Shown one piece after another: positions 27,701 through 39,800 of a stretch of DNA of 64,000 nt. The first letter of the stretch is position 1, and each line of letters opens with the position of its first letter. The DNA is from Bostrychus sinensis (lineage: Eukaryota > Chordata > Actinopteri > Gobiiformes > Eleotridae). Both the position numbers and the translations under genes were made by a program. The notes under the pieces are model-generated. The model was given only the letters and a program-made list of their open reading frames with translations. It was not told the origin of the DNA and did no database searches. The stretch lies in the NCBI GenBank assembly GCA_020698575.1, contig CM036239.1, positions 44,419,763 through 44,483,762 on the forward strand, given 5' to 3'.

Positions 27701-30700
27701 ACTTTTTGTGCTGCCTGTGTGAGGCTTGAGGGCCCACATCTTAATATTTAGTAGTGAAGCAGTAGAGATGTCAAAGTTATCTTGACAACAGCTTTAATAA
27801 AGTGCAGGGCAACAGCACACTAGGCAAAACAATAAACATGAAGAAGGTGTAATAAATGTGCAATACTTACTAACTATGTACAGATGAGAATGTGTTTAAC
27901 TTCTACAAACTACTGGTAAAGGTGAAAAAGACTGAGGTTTCTCAGTGGTTGACTGACAGATGAACAAACCGGTTGTGCATTCTTCTTGGACTGGAGGCTT
28001 GTCTGAAGTCGTCTGATGAGGGGGAGGTTGTTCCTTGACTGCCTCTTCAGTGTCCAGTAATTTAGGACGAGCTCGACAAATGCCCTCTTCTTTTGGACAG
28101 ACACCTGGTTGAGAATAGTTTGTAACCTGGAGGAAAGTGACAGTAATCTCAGTTACCAGAATAAAACTCATAAACATGTAGCTAAAACCCGAAAATGTAA
28201 GCTGTCCAGGGCAAATAAATGTGGTGATTTGTCTCTAAAGTACATGTCATGTTAGAAATGCTGTGCCATTGCAAAACTTGGGGTCAGGACCCAAAAGTTG
28301 GTCAGGAGAGATTAAATTGGGGTTGTTTTTTTGGCAATTGAGATTGGTCAGGAATATGAAGTTAAAATAATAATATAATAATAATAATGCATTTGATTTA
28401 TATAGCACATTTCTATATACTCAGAGCCCTTTACACGGCACTATTCATTCACTCCTCAGTCATTCTCGGTGGTGGTGAGCTTCTGTTGTGACAGAAGCTG
28501 TTGAGGGGGACAAATATAAACCAATTATGACACAAATTTTAGGAGCAGTGATTCTGGTCAGGAGTACTTAGCTGAAAGATTAGTCTTTTGTGCATGTTTT
28601 AGGTTGATGGGGGAAACCAGGGTACCCGGAGAAAACCCACCCAGACATGAGGAGAACATTAAAACTCCACACAGAATGGTCCCAGCCGGGCCAGGGAATC
28701 AAACCTGAGTCTTTCTTCCTGTGAGGCAAGAGCGCTAATTACTTTGTCACCGTGCCAGAGACTCTCCTCTGAACTACTAGCAGGACATATTTTGAATATT
28801 CCCGTTAGGGGTCGCAGGTGACTGGAGCCTATCCCTGTAACTTTGGGCCGTAGGTCGGGTACAGGGCTGACACAGAGACAAACACAGACAGACAACCACT
28901 CACTCTCTCATTCATTCACTAGGGGCAATCTAGAGTCACCAATTCACTTAATACATGCATGTCTTTGGACATGCGGAGCACCTGGAGAGAACCCACGGTA
29001 ACACGGGGAGGACATACAGACTCCACCCAGAGATGTGATGGTGGGTTGGTCAGCCCAGGGCTTGAAATCATGATCTCACTCACTGCTTGGGGGGCAAGAA
29101 AGCTAACCGCTCTGAAACTATGCACCTTGAATAGTTAAGTTTTGAAAATATTGTGGTACATGTATGAGCAGGGCTACAATATAGGACTTATGGGGGCAAA
29201 CTGTTCCAAGATGCTGCTGCCAAAAATATATTAACTATATGTCCTGCGATTAAATCATTTACATAAACATAAACATAACAGCTGTTATGTGTGATTTTAT
29301 AAATAAAACCACTCCTTTGATAAAAATATAGCTGTACCTATGAGCAGGAAATGTAGGCACAGGGGTGGATGGGGTTTCAGCTTCAGTTTCTAATTCAGGC
29401 TCTGGCTTTTTGCTCTTCTTCTTCTGCTTTCCCTTGGACTTCCCTGTACCAGACTTTCCTTTGTCGTTCTGATTACATAATCCATTTTTTGGTTTGGCAT
29501 CACTGTAGATATTGAGTGGCCTCCTCACACAGTCGTTAGGTGTGTGTGAGCCACAGTAGGCGGTTTTCCTCACAGAGAAAGTGGACTCTCCTGTGTCTGT
29601 CACCTCTCTGACCGGCTCCATCTTCATATACAGGCCAGCCTTTTGGGCACAGCTCACATGAAAGGCAGTGTAACAGTTCGCTTTGTGGCACTGGATGCAT
29701 GCCCCAACACCCTTTTCTTTGCAGAGGTAGCATGTAAGTTTCCAGCGAGCAGAGGGTATGTGGCTAACACCAGCGATAGGTTCAATAAAGGTGGTGTTGG
29801 AAAACCCAACTTCAGGAACCCATAGAGCACAAACAACATGCCCCCAGCGGTCATCATCGGTCTTCTTCAATGCTCCACCTATGTTGGGGCATAAGACACA
29901 GTCTGCAGGCTGGTTAGGAGACTGGAGGCAGTGACGGCACAACCACTGACCTTCTGGGATGTAGGGTACACCATAGCATTCTTGGTGAACAGCTACGCTG
30001 CACATATCACAAAACAGAATAGCATTGCTGTTGTGACACTCGCTATTCATGCAAATACAACACACTCCATCATTGTCAAAGGGAGTAAGGTTCTCACTGC
30101 CCTGATCTAGACTTTCCAGATACAACTCTTTCTCAAAACGGTCAATTAGAAACTCAAAGACGTTATAGGACACTTGACTGATGCCTTCATTTCTCCGTTT
30201 GTCATTGACCAAATCCAGCCAAGCATAGTCCTCCTCGTCCATATCATACTCAGTCTCCTCATCTAACTCTTCTTCAGTTTTCTCTGTGTATTTATAATAG
30301 CCTGGTGGGCGCTGTCGAACTGCTGGAAGGTTATATTCAATTGTACGAAATTTTGGCTCCGGAGGTTTGGGACCAGGAGGTGGTGCATGATGTCCACGTC
30401 CGTCTCCATGACCACTGATTCCCAAAGCAGCATTTCTCTTATCTTGGTTGTTTTTTAATCTAACCGACCTCAGAAGAACCTGTTGTGGCTTATCCGCATT
30501 TTCCTTATTACTTGTACACTCCATCATCTCTTGCACCACAGGGTCATCATCTGTGATCACCTCCAGCTTGTCGAATATACTCATTCGGTGTATGCGGCCA
30601 TCGATCTCGAACTCCACCATACGCTGTGCCTGTTCGTAAGTGAGGATCTGCTTGTTGGGAGAAGGTTTGATGGGAGATGGTGACCTTTGTGGCGCCGCAG

Positions 30701-30728
30701 CCCGGGGAGGGCGTACTCTTTTCCGCAT
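12797..30728 (-). CDS. brd1: brd1 (BRPF2): bromodomain, PHD finger and PWWP scaffold of HBO1/MOZ acetyltransferase complexes
   Basis: Coding exons, all with GT-AG junctions in consistent phase: 30728-29338, 28126-27970, 27607-27476, 27382-27254, 25219-24907, 24038-23739, 20604-20056, 17950-17809, 17654-17533, 15616-15507, 14094-13940, 12980-12797. They total 3684 nt, or 1227 aa plus stop. Domains: acetyltransferase-binding region near residues 28-85; PHD1 near 222-270 (CCICMNSECHNSNAILFCDMC); zinc knuckle and extended PHD2 near 277-392; bromodomain near 570-680 with the acetyl-lysine Asn at 650 (CMKYN); C-terminal PWWP domain from about 1092. The segment KCGKGKPALVRRHT and the ending SDLSDVD point to BRD1 rather than BRPF1 or BRPF3, as far as I recall those families. 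In the family the protein reads histone H3 and recruits KAT7/KAT6 in the nucleus. The start is the first ATG after an acceptor ending at 30749, so the 5' UTR is split. Teleosts can carry brd1a and brd1b; I cannot tell which this is. Confidence 0.96.
14505..15015. repeat. possible small hAT-like repeat in brd1 intron
   Basis: It starts TAGTGGTTTCCAACCATTTTG, a common small-hAT terminus, and is AT-rich throughout. The other end is not clear. Confidence 0.35.
15957..15984. repeat. GT microsatellite
   Basis: GT units with one TC interruption. Confidence 0.9.
16248..17226. mobile_element. Tc1-like nonautonomous element in brd1 intron 9
   Basis: The left end CAGTGGCTTGCAAAAGTATT and the right end (CAGTGGCGTAC read inward) share an inverted CAGTGGC terminus next to TA-rich flanks. 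The interior (16,560-16,940) resembles Tc1 transposase DNA but has no long frame on the expected strand. Confidence 0.65.
18735..18931 (+). repeat. repeat fragment interrupted by the hAT-like insertion
   Basis: It shares bases 18825-18847 exactly with 3855-3877, so an older repeat seems split by the insertion. The remainder may continue after 19701. Confidence 0.5.
18932..19701. mobile_element. hAT-like nonautonomous element with GGGTCGGG arrays
   Basis: Perfect 13-bp inverted ends TAGAGGTAAGATC / GATCTTACCTCTA. The flanking 8-mers CTGCACAT and CCACACAT match at six of eight positions. Both subterminal zones are packed with CCCGA / TCGGG motifs. The short frames inside are not recognisable proteins. 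It lies in brd1 intron 7. Confidence 0.7.
19855..19869 (+). promoter_or_regulatory. CTCF-like motif
   Basis: CCAGCAGGGGGCGAC fits the CTCF core consensus. It lies inside brd1 intron 7, just past a mobile element. Confidence 0.45.
21738..22410 (+). mobile_element. L2/CR1-type LINE, 3' end of the reverse transcriptase ORF
   Basis: A continuous frame ending TAG at about 22277 gives FVSSRLDYCNALLVGISG, then LHWLPIQHRINYK and GDRAFQAAAPRLWNALPESL, and finishes FKKELKTFLFKKAY. These are hallmark blocks of the C-terminus in fish L2-like LINEs. A short 3' tail and T-rich microsatellite follow. It is 5'-truncated and inside brd1 intron 6. Confidence 0.85.
22485..22720. repeat. probable dispersed repeat, family not recognised
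   Basis: Contains GGGCTCGCAAAATTACTAGC and CCTGCCCGACGGGCTATC, unlike the surrounding intron. No terminal repeats were found. Confidence 0.3.
24290..24496. mobile_element. 3' end fragment of a Tc1-like element
   Basis: The terminus AAAGGGTTCATACTTTTTCT followed by TGCAACTGTA, with GAAGATCAGATCACATTTTA upstream, matches the ends of common fish Tc1-like transposons. It lies in brd1 coding intron 5. Confidence 0.6.
26415..26487 (-). tRNA. tRNA-Lys (anticodon CTT), copy 1
   Basis: The 73-nt sequence folds as a full cloverleaf. The A box (TAGCTCAGTCGG) and B box (GGTTCGAGCC) match the RNA polymerase III promoter, and the anticodon loop reads CTCTTAA. The acceptor stem pairs GCCTGGC with GTTGGGC, with three G-U pairs. 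A T-run about 10 nt downstream can end transcription. No CCA is encoded, as expected in a eukaryote. It lies on the same strand as brd1, inside coding intron 4. Confidence 0.93.
26806..26895 (+). repeat. dispersed repeat fragment (GGATAGGCTCCAG family)
   Basis: Contains GGGATAGGCTCCAGTCACCC and GGAATAAGCGGTAGAAAATG, ending in a GAAT run. It lies between the two tRNA genes. Confidence 0.7.
27086..27158 (-). tRNA. tRNA-Lys (anticodon CTT), copy 2
   Basis: This copy differs from the other by a single base: acceptor position 4 is C, giving GCCCGGC opposite GTTGGGC, so position 4 forms a C-G pair. The A and B boxes are intact and a TTTT terminator follows within about 10 nt. It is 598 bp upstream of copy 1 in the same brd1 intron and the same orientation. 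A short AGCT tetranucleotide run abuts its 5' side. Confidence 0.95.
27164..27184. repeat. AGCT tetranucleotide microsatellite
   Basis: About five tandem AGCT units, self-complementary, lying immediately 5' of tRNA-Lys copy 2. Confidence 0.85.
28375..29125. repeat. composite of several dispersed repeats in brd1 intron 1
   Basis: An ATA tract and a TTATATAGCAC...CCCTTTACAC segment (28375-28440), a reverse copy of the 1395-1720 family (28590-28760), a reverse GGATAGGCTCCAG fragment (28795-28870), and another exchange of the CATGCATGTCTTTGGACATG block (28940-29120). Confidence 0.6.
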
Positions 30729-32400
30729 CTTGATGCTCCGTGATGCTGAAAAAATGCACAGGTAAAAAGAGACTATAAATGTGGTCAAGTGAAGGGTATT
30801 ATTCATTCAATTACAAAATAGGGCCTGCCTACTTAAGATATTTGAGTTGGTGATATGTTAAGCCATGGCAATATTTCACTTGTACTTGTGTAGATTATAT
30901 GACAATATAGGTTGCTTAAGTGTTCATTATTTAATTGTTTCAGTTAAATATATTAATTTATTGAATACTTGTGTATTCATTACGTGTATAGTTAAAAATA
31001 TGAATTTGTGTTGGTTTTGTGTATTGAGTATGTACTTTGTTTTAACAAAAAATAAAAAATGAGTCAATTTCTAGTCAACGGGCTTAAATTTAGTTAAATC
31101 TGTACATAGGCAATAGTCAAATTAAACAAAATGGAAGGTGAGCAATAACAAAATCAAACCAGAGCTAAATTACAATATGGGTGAACTTTATAATATTCTG
31201 TAATAATCTAATTTATTTAAAAAAATAATAAAAATCTGTGCTTACAGCTAACAAATGAAGATAGGCTTGTCAAGTTTGTACTGAGGTGTTGACAGTGTGC
31301 CACTGTGCTCTCTATGTTTCACAATAAGAGTGTAAAGTAGCAATATTCATTTTGATTGAGATAAGCACTTGGTAAAACGTAGACTACGTACTGTATGTTT
31401 GCATTTAAGAGTGAATTTGTATTTAAAAAACAAAGGAAAGCCCGTGAGAGAAGTTGTTTTATTACTTTTCGGGGTTGGTCAAAGGGCTCAGCTGGGGCAT
31501 TTAAAGCCTGTGGGAGGCGGTCACACCGCCCAGTTGTGACTTGGTTGTTGCCAAGTTAGCACTTGTCCATTTGGCATTAAGAAGCAATTGGCAATTTCCT
31601 GACTAAGCGTCAAACTAGCCAAGTTGCTAACAATAACATTAGCCAAAAAAGCTAGCCACTGTAACTAGCTAGCCGCCCCCAAAACGGAGCAAATGGCGTC
31701 AAACAAAACAAAGCCCTTTAAATGTTCACGGTCCAGGGTTTGTAGGAGAGACATACAGGCGCTTTGATGGAGGTTTGGCAGTCTTTACGCAAAGAGTAGA
31801 AATGTAAAAATCAAAACACAAACCTCGGGTTGGTGAAGTTTTGCTAGTTGATGGAGAGGGTATCTTGCCCTCAGCTTTACAAAGCCACAGCGATACGGCC
31901 TGCTCGGCGGCTCAAGCTCCGTACACTGTGTCCTCATCCAATGGCCGATAATACACTCCCTTCGACAACGGTAAAACAGGAATAAGCCTTATTTGTAAAT
32001 GCTAATTTTCGACATTTAATTCTGCAGTTTTACGGGACTGTTTGCTTAAGATTCCATTCAAAGGCTACAACAACCCCTTGTTAGCCATCCCCGAGCCTGA
32101 GCCAATAGTAGCAGCAGAAACACAGAGGTTCATCCCCCAACAACAATGCGTCGAGAGCAGAGCAGACAACTCCCACCCGCAGCACACTCACAACAGCAGC
32201 AGCAGCAGCCCAGTGACAGCGGAGGTCATGTCGGTGTTCAGCTGTAGCCCTGCTACAAAAGCCCATCTGTCACACGATCAATGCGTCGCCCTTTGTCAGC
32301 CCGCGTGTCCATTTAGAGACAAAGCTCCAAACAAAGACCGGGTCGGGGGGGACAGGAAATATTAGGGAAACAAACGTATAAAACAAATAAACTTTATGTA
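30729..32400 (-). promoter_or_regulatory. brd1 5' UTR intron and probable promoter region
   Basis: An acceptor (pyrimidine tract and CAG, read on minus) ends at about 30749, 21 nt before the start codon, so at least one noncoding exon lies upstream. A possible donor (GAG then GTTTGTG on minus) is at about 31823. The stretch 31830-32350 is richer in GC, holds a CCAAT box near 31938 and a short CAG tract at about 32196-32210, and looks like the promoter. The open frame at 32042-32365 on plus is probably chance. The transcription start cannot be fixed from sequence. The rest of the intron shows nothing I recognise. Confidence 0.5.
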
Positions 32401-32639
32401 TGCCAATAAAGCAGAATGAATAAGTTGGTTTTATTTGAGATTTTTGACACAAACTGAGCCTAAAAACAGACAGAAAAACGAAATGGACGTTACCATAACA
32501 ACGAACAAACCGCTGGGGTGCATGCGTCGTCCTCGAGACCAGCCTGACGCGCAAAGGTCAAAAACCCCAGAGCAAAAAAAGCAATTTCAATGTATTAAAG
32601 AATTAACAGTGGGTACATCTTATATAGAATGGTCAGGCC

Positions 32640-33600
32640 TTGACATTAGCACCTGAGCCATTTCTGAACACTATAGGGGCCCTAGGCAAGAGGGACAACT
32701 GAGGCCCCATATATAGGCTCCAGTATTTTTTTGTAAATCCCACCTCAAACCAAAAACATAGTAACAAGGGGCGTTCAAAAAAATGTGTATTATATTTATT
32801 ATTAATAAAAGCATTAGTATCTCTCCGTTCGCCTCTATCCTGAACCTTGTGTGCATAACAGAATATGTGGTGGGACAATATAAAGCAGGGGGTTCCAGGC
32901 GTCCTCCCCCAGAAAAATTTGAACAAAACAAATGATTTCTGGTGCATTTTGATGGTAAACAATATTTTAGGCTGGCTACAGTTTATAGTTTGACTTCTCT
33001 CCAAATAGGGCCATTTTAGGAGAATTGCAAGGCAGCGTATATGCAGTGGTTTGTTTTCTGTTGCTAAAACAGCGTGTTTACTGCTGTACAGATAAATGAC
33101 CATCCTCGGGGGCCCCCATTCAGTTCTGGGCCTCAGGCAGTTGATTAGCAGTAGCCAACCAGCCAAATAAAGGTAGGCTAGATTTCCAGTTTGGCTTGTA
33201 GCACTTTTAGTCTCACTAGCCACGTTGGCCAGTTGGATTTCTATGCATGTATCTTAACTTTAGAGGTGTTTGAGTGACCACTTAATTTAGTACAGTGTAA
33301 TTCATTATGTTCTGAGGAAAAAAACAACAACAAAACATGCATTAAGATAAGCCACATGCAAAAAATTAATATTTATTCTGTCTAGGTAAACCTGTTTTCC
33401 ACATTTGATAAACACTTGGTACACATGAAACTAAGCCCTACATTTCATTAATGTCATTAAGCTTATTGTATGCTATAAAATAAACATTTGAACTAATTAA
33501 ATCCTGGCTAGTAAAACCCCTTATTGGCTAGTAACTATGAAAAGGACTTGCCATCGTGGCCAGTAAGCCAAAAAGTTAATGTTAAGCCCTGAGAATAATG
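32640..33600. repeat. intergenic dispersed repeats between brd1 and zbed4
   Basis: 32640-32790 is the second copy of the family at 6800-6950. The stretch 33100-33590 contains TTGGCTAGTAAC and GTGGCCAGTAAGCC phrases typical of degraded repeats. The minus-strand frame of 196 codons at 32633-33223 has no recognisable protein. Confidence 0.5.
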
Positions 33601-34153
33601 CAGAAAAAAAAAAAATATTGCAATAAAAATATATATTGTCTACCATCAAAACTCAGATGTGATTTTATGTGAGTCAACTGTATTTTAAATAATATGCCTG
33701 TAGTATGTTGCCTTGCTTTGACTTTTTATATCTTATTTTAAGTGTATGAGATATGTGTGATGTGAAAGCTTTTTATTCCTCATACAAGCTATAGACAAGA
33801 GCCATATGAACCGTGCAAACCCAAAATATGGGACAATTACTGTGGAAGAAACATCCACAAAATTCATACATTAAAATTAAAATGGATCAGTGTTTTAAAT
33901 GTTGAATGTTTAAAATCATGTTCACTGGACTTGTCTGTGTGGAGTTGCCCCTGGCTCCTAGAGAGGGAGTGTGCTACAGGAGGCATCTACTTATGTCTTA
34001 TGTGAAAACTTTATTATTTTCAAATACATTTATTCTTGAATGCATTGTTTATCTCTGACATTGTTTTTATTTTTTCAGTTTTAATGTTTTAAAACCATGT
34101 CCCTTTTATTGTTTTTTTTTTTATTTAATTGTATTGAATTTAAAATTGTATTG

Positions 34154-34185
<32 letters not shown>

Positions 34186-34499
34186 CTGCTCATATGTAAA
34201 GTACATTGAGTTGCTTAATAGGCTTTATAAATAAAACTGTGTTGCCTTATGTTGCTTGCAATGTTTTGGATACTAAGAGAGGTCCCATAATATGCTTTAT
34301 GCTGGCTAATATAGTGTAAAGTGGCCACATGGGTTTTCATTTACAGTATATAGAGAGATTTGTTATTATGATTATGATTATGATTATTTATAGCCCTAGC
34401 CCTCACTGAAGAGGGCAAGGCTAGTATAATAATTATACTTGTTCCACAAATTATTGCACATAGTATTTAATTAATTATGAGAAGATTGATATTTAAAAA
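33601..34499. other. intergenic AT-rich DNA with a retroelement tail
   Basis: A long T-run at about 34,158-34,185 is followed by GTACATTGAGTTGCTTAATA and TTTATAAATAAAACTG, a LINE/SINE-like tail (to about 34,240). A GATTAT microsatellite is near 34,365-34,390. Nothing else is recognisable. Confidence 0.45.
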
Positions 34500-36836
34500 G
34501 CAGAAATAAAGGTAACTAAACATGTTTATTTGAAACATACCGTCATGGCGGATGTACTGGTTTGGTACTGGTTGGACCTCTGGCCAGTGACATCACTGGG
34601 CGCCGCTCTTCCTTCCGTCCGACGCTGCGCGGCGCTGCACTGCTGCGGCCGAGCCTGAACTGAGCAGAGCTGGAGACAAAAGCCACAAAGTGAACCCCCC
34701 TCCGGATCAATCAAATGTGTCATATTTAACTGTTTAGGAGCCGAATCCAAGTGCTTACGTCGCTGCACATCACAGTAAGTACCCCAGAATCGTACGTGTG
34801 TGGGTAAAATGGGGTTTAATGCGGCCAGGACGTCGTGGCGAGTCATGGTCTGATCCAGATCCGTGTGGTTCGTTATGTGGCCACGGCTGGTTCTGCCTCG
34901 CCAGGTTAGCTTCTGTCCTGAGTGTGGCCTAGCTGGCCGCTAACCAGCTAGCAGCAGTCCTGTGGTGCTCTGAGATTTAACCTGTCGTATACGTCCACGC
35001 GCAATGTTATGGTTGATCAAGTTGCACTGTGTGGGATATTTGTGATACAGAGCCATGTGACTCAAGTTTTGTATCCGTGTCTTGTTAACTGTATGCGTAT
35101 ATTAGCATCATGACGAGCCCAGTTAGCACCAGGATACCTGTGTTTACTGTTAATGTATTGTAGATAAAAGCTACAAATATTAATTATCATGATTATTGTT
35201 AAAAACCTACTTAACAGTTCCGTGTTCTCCATACCGGTCACATACCGGTATGTGTAATTTAGGTGAATTTACATGAAAGCCACTGTGAGTTGGCTATTTT
35301 TACTGCCCTTTCACATCTTCCTGACTAGTACTGGAGCCATACCCGGAAAAACCGGTGTTACTGAGGAGCTGGCCAATGAGATAAGTCCTGTTATTTATCC
35401 ACGCAATGTTTGACTTTTAACCTTTACAACTGCTCTATTTTCACCTTTAAAATGCCCATATTATCTCAATGGGTTGTCTGATCTGTTAAATGCTGTGTAC
35501 TCAGACCAGTGGTGTCGGATCTAACGTGTCCTGTATACACTGACTGGTCTGGTCTGGTGGAACAGCTACGCCTACGTTGTATACGTGGAGCTGTCAGTTT
35601 ACAGACGCTTAAAATTATTATCTATTATATTTCTCTAAGCCACTCTGTTCAGATACTAATATAAAGAACTTGGTTGTTGGGAATAAGGCAGGTTCAACTA
35701 AAGGCTTCCTAATTGACTATGGCACAGTTTATCTTGTTTAAAAAAAAACAATAATAACTAGCCTTTGATAGTACACAATATTTGGAACATCCAGCTTGTA
35801 AATCTACATATGGGTTGTTGGTATAAAATTGTAATTAATCACCTAATAAACACGAACTCATACCGTTGCCAGTGCATTGTTATATGAATGACTTTAAGTG
35901 TCTAGCATAATTGTATCGTCTGTTGTTTTAAGGGTGCAATATACAAAATGAAAAAAAATGTTGATTACAGTATGATTATTGTTATTATTACCTCTGCCAA
36001 GGCGGTGGTTATGTTTTTGGCAATGTTCGTTTGTTTGTTAGCAACATAACATACATAAAAACGTATGGACGTATTTTGATGAAATTTTCAGGAAATGTCA
36101 CAAATGGAATAAGGAACAAGTTGATTGCGTTTAAAGGATCTAGCCCAACTCAACAAATAATGCTCAGAATCAATGGCAAATAATTACAGGATGACATCAT
36201 GGTACATATAATCTGACATAGTTTGACCTTGATCAAGTTGTGGTTCTGGTGATCCAGAAGATTCTAAAAATAGGGGGTACATATGAAATTGGAAATTGCA
36301 GAGCAACAAATGTAGCTCCACATTTGCAAATAACGCCAAATGAAAGGTGAGGTTTTTCTCTGTCAGTAGTAGTACAGATTTGATGTATTTCTAATGCTTA
36401 CTGAGCAAGATCCAGGCTTTTAGGGTTTTTTCTCAGGTGAGTGACCCAGTGGCTTGGTGGAAGTCTGTGTTCAACAAATGCTTCTAGTTACACAATTAGA
36501 CAGTGGTTAGATTATAGATCTTAATAACCTTTTTTTCCCAACAAATTTAATTATTCATGAAGTTTAATTATTTTAATTCCTTAAAAAGTACAGAATATGT
36601 CTTACCTATACAGGTGAGTTTGATGAAATCTTAATATCTAATATGTTTTGTCTTTCTGCTCTTTCTGTCTAAGGTCTCCTTAAATGGAGAGGGACAGGCA
36701 GGCCCCCTGTTCCCCGGACAGCCTCATCCAAACAACATCATCTGTGTAAAGCTGTATCCATGACGACACCTGCAGAAACTAACTTCATCTGACGAAGCAG
36801 GCCTCATCCATAAACAGAAACCTTTAGGCTGCTACA
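34500..36836 (+). promoter_or_regulatory. probable zbed4 promoter and 5' UTR intron
   Basis: A GC-rich, CpG-containing stretch at about 34,590-34,960 stands out from AT-rich surroundings and is the likely promoter or first exon. A pyrimidine tract and AAG acceptor at 36,660-36,673 lies 163 nt before the zbed4 ATG. The minus-strand open frame at 34,526-34,846 is probably a by-product of GC content. A dispersed repeat occupies about 35,990-36,420; the rest shows nothing I recognise. Confidence 0.45.
35990..36420 (+). repeat. dispersed repeat (ACCTCTGCCAAGG family)
   Basis: It begins TACCTCTGCCAAGGCGGTGG and continues through a GTTCGTTTGTTTGTTAGCAA block and a TGGACGTATTTTGATGAAAT block, a layout common in vertebrate repeats. 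It lies in the presumed zbed4 5' UTR intron. Confidence 0.6.
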
Positions 36837-39800
36837 ATGGAAGGGGAGGAGGAGGTGTCTCACATGAGTGACGACTTGGACAGCGAACTGAACGGCTCCA
36901 TAGAAAGCAAAAAAAGGGAGGCAAAAGGGAGGTGCTTGAAAATCGAGGGAGAGGATGGCTATGTGTTCAGATCCTACAGCTTGCACTCACATATAAGTCC
37001 AGCCACAAAAAAAGCTCTTTCCTGTCCCTCTACAACACTGGATACAGACTCTGCCAAGTCTCTTAATTTATCTTCTCAGGGTAACAAAGCTAAAGCAAAC
37101 AAACCAGATTCTCAAACTGAGGAAACTATGGAGTGTGAAAACTATGAAAATGGGAATGAAGAAAGTCTACATATCAGAGAGGACACTGAGGATCTTAATG
37201 ACATGGAGGACATTCCAGATGAGGAAAGCCTAGCATTCGGCAGCTCAGTTGGCCCTTTTGTAACTAAAGATTGTGATGATTATAGTAGTTTACTAACTGG
37301 ATATTCCAGCACGCTTTATGACGTTGCGATGGATGCTGTGACTCAAAGTCTTTTGTCATCTGTAAGAAATCAGTCCAGTCCAAGAAAAAAGTCTCCCGCA
37401 TGGAATCACTTCTGCATATCTCCACGAGACAGTACCAAAGCAATCTGTTTATACTGCATGAAAGAATTTAGCCGGGGTAAAAATGAGAAAGACCTGAGTA
37501 CAAGTTGTTTAATGAGGCATGTACGAAGGGCTCATCCCACTGTGCTTTTACAAGACGGCACAGATGCATCCTCGGCTAGTGTTGCAAATTCTCTCGCCTT
37601 ACCCTTGATACCTCCTCTCTCTCCAAACTCACCAAAAAATGAAGAGATGACAAATAATGTCATTACTTCCACCTCAAAGATCACTTCACTGTTCACTTCC
37701 TCAGCTGAAAATTTAGACATGTCATCCAAAGAAGTGTTAATCAAAGTCGAACCAAAACTAGAACCGTTTGTTAATGCTGACTCTTTTAGCTCCCTGCTCT
37801 CAACCTCAAATTCCAATGACAACATTAGTGAAGACTTGTCGGATTGTGGGGCCGAGCGCCTTCCTGGGACCGCAAAAAGTGCAAGCTCGCGTCGCAGGTC
37901 TGCTGTATGGAAACACTTCTACCTGTCACCTGTGGACAGTTCCAAAGCAGTATGTATCCATTGCATGAACGAATTCAGTAGGGGTAAAAATGGGAAAGAT
38001 CTTGGGACAAGTTGTCTAATCCGTCACATGTGGAGGGCCCATAAAGAGGTTGTAATTGAGGAAAACGGACAAGGCAATCACATTCCTCCACCATACACCA
38101 CCCCACCCTCCCTTTTGTCCCGAACGCAGTTACAAGATACACTGGACATGAAAAAAGAGTCTCCCCTGCTTCCATCCTCCCCAGAAACTGTGTCTGATGA
38201 TGTACCCCAAAGCCTCAATATCAAAGATGAATGTGAAGAAGAGCTGGCTTTCTCAGGGCAAGAGTCCTCTCTCCATCTGTCTCTAACTGCTCAAGGAGAG
38301 GAGGACACATCCCCTAACTCTTCACTCTACAATTTGTCAGAGGGGCCAAGTACCACTCAGGACCACTCAGTTTTTCAGCAAAACAAAAAAATCATGAAAA
38401 GAGTGAAGTCTGAAGTGTGGCATCATTTTATAGTTTCTCCTGTTGACCAATTAAAAGCACTGTGCCGATATTGTCCGTGTGTTATAAGTCGGGGAAAGCG
38501 GGGTGACTTTGGTACAAGCTGTTTAATGCGACATCTTATGAGACGCCATCCGGACGTCCTCAAAAACCCAAAAGGAGCTGAAGACAAAGAAACCTCCCCA
38601 CTCCCTTACACCAGCCTCATCCCAACAGATGAACTTTTATCACAAGACACTGAGAGCCCTCCAGAGAGTGAAAAAAAGACTCCTGCATCAAGTAAAAAGA
38701 CATCAAAACTGTGGAACCATTTTTCCATTTCGCCTGCTGACCCCACAAAAGTGATTTGTTTGCACTGTAACCGCACAATAAGTAGAGGCAAAAAAACTAC
38801 AAACCTCGGCACGAGCTGCCTGTTTAGGCACACGCAGAGGTTTCATGGACATGTTCTTGAAAATAACAATACTACTATCTCAGGTGATGTGCCGTATGCT
38901 AAAATCGATGTAAAACAAGAGCTAATGGACACTTCGGTGTTTAAACAGAACAATGACAAGTATGATGAACACCACCCGGTTGCCAAAAAAATCACCAAAC
39001 TATTAGCAGAAATGCTTGCACTGGATCTGCAGCCATCAGCTATTGTGGAGAACACTGGACTGAACCGACTACTAGAGTACCTCCAGCCCCAGTATTCTCT
39101 ACCTTCCTCCTCTTACTTTACCAGCACTGCCATACCAGACATGTACGAAAGGGTCAAGGATGTAGTGCTGACTCATCTCAAAGAAGCTGAAGGTGGCGTT
39201 GTGCACTTCACAACAAGTATTTGGGTCAGTAGTCAGACAAGGGAATACCTGACCCTCACTGCCCACTGGGCGACATACGAGTCCAGTCTCAGGCCTCAGG
39301 GTCAGGATTTTCACTGCTCCGCTCTTCTCAGTGTCTCACAAATAGACTGTGATACTGATATGCAGGACATTCCAAAGCAGCTGGAGTACCTGTGGGACTC
39401 CTGGATCACCTCATCAGGACTGAAAAGGGGTTTCACAGTCACAAACAACAACGCCATTAGAAACACATTAGAGGACCATGGCCATGTAATCGTGCAGTGT
39501 TTTGGACATACTATTGACCTCATTATTAATGAAGCCATAAAGAGTCAGAGAATGGTTCAAAACCTCCTGAGTATAGCACGAAAGATCTGTGAACGCGTGC
39601 ACCGCTCAGCAAAGGCCAAGGAAAAACTCACTGAGCTCCAAAGGGTCCACGAGCTGCCCGAAAACCAGTTGATCCAGGATGTCCCCTCAAAATGGAGGAC
39701 GTCCTTCTTCATGCTGGAGCGGATGGTGGAGCAGAGGAAAGCCATTGATGAGCTGTCAATTGAGTGCAATTTCAGGGAAATTATTAGCTGTGATCAGTGG

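Noticed and set aside
32042..32365. 107-codon plus-strand frame with a serine tract
   Set aside because: It lies in the brd1 promoter and the serine tract is only a CAG repeat. No homology was recognised.
32489..32502. GTTACCATAACAAC as an RFX X-box near the brd1 promoter
   Set aside because: The second half-site deviates from the consensus and nothing in the context supports it.
32633..33223. 196-codon open frame on minus
   Set aside because: It overlaps a dispersed repeat (shared with 6.8 kb), contains no recognised domain and has low-complexity runs.
34526..34846. 106-codon open frame on minus at the GC-rich zbed4 5' region
   Set aside because: GC-rich DNA gives long frames by chance, and no conserved motif or splice partner is visible.
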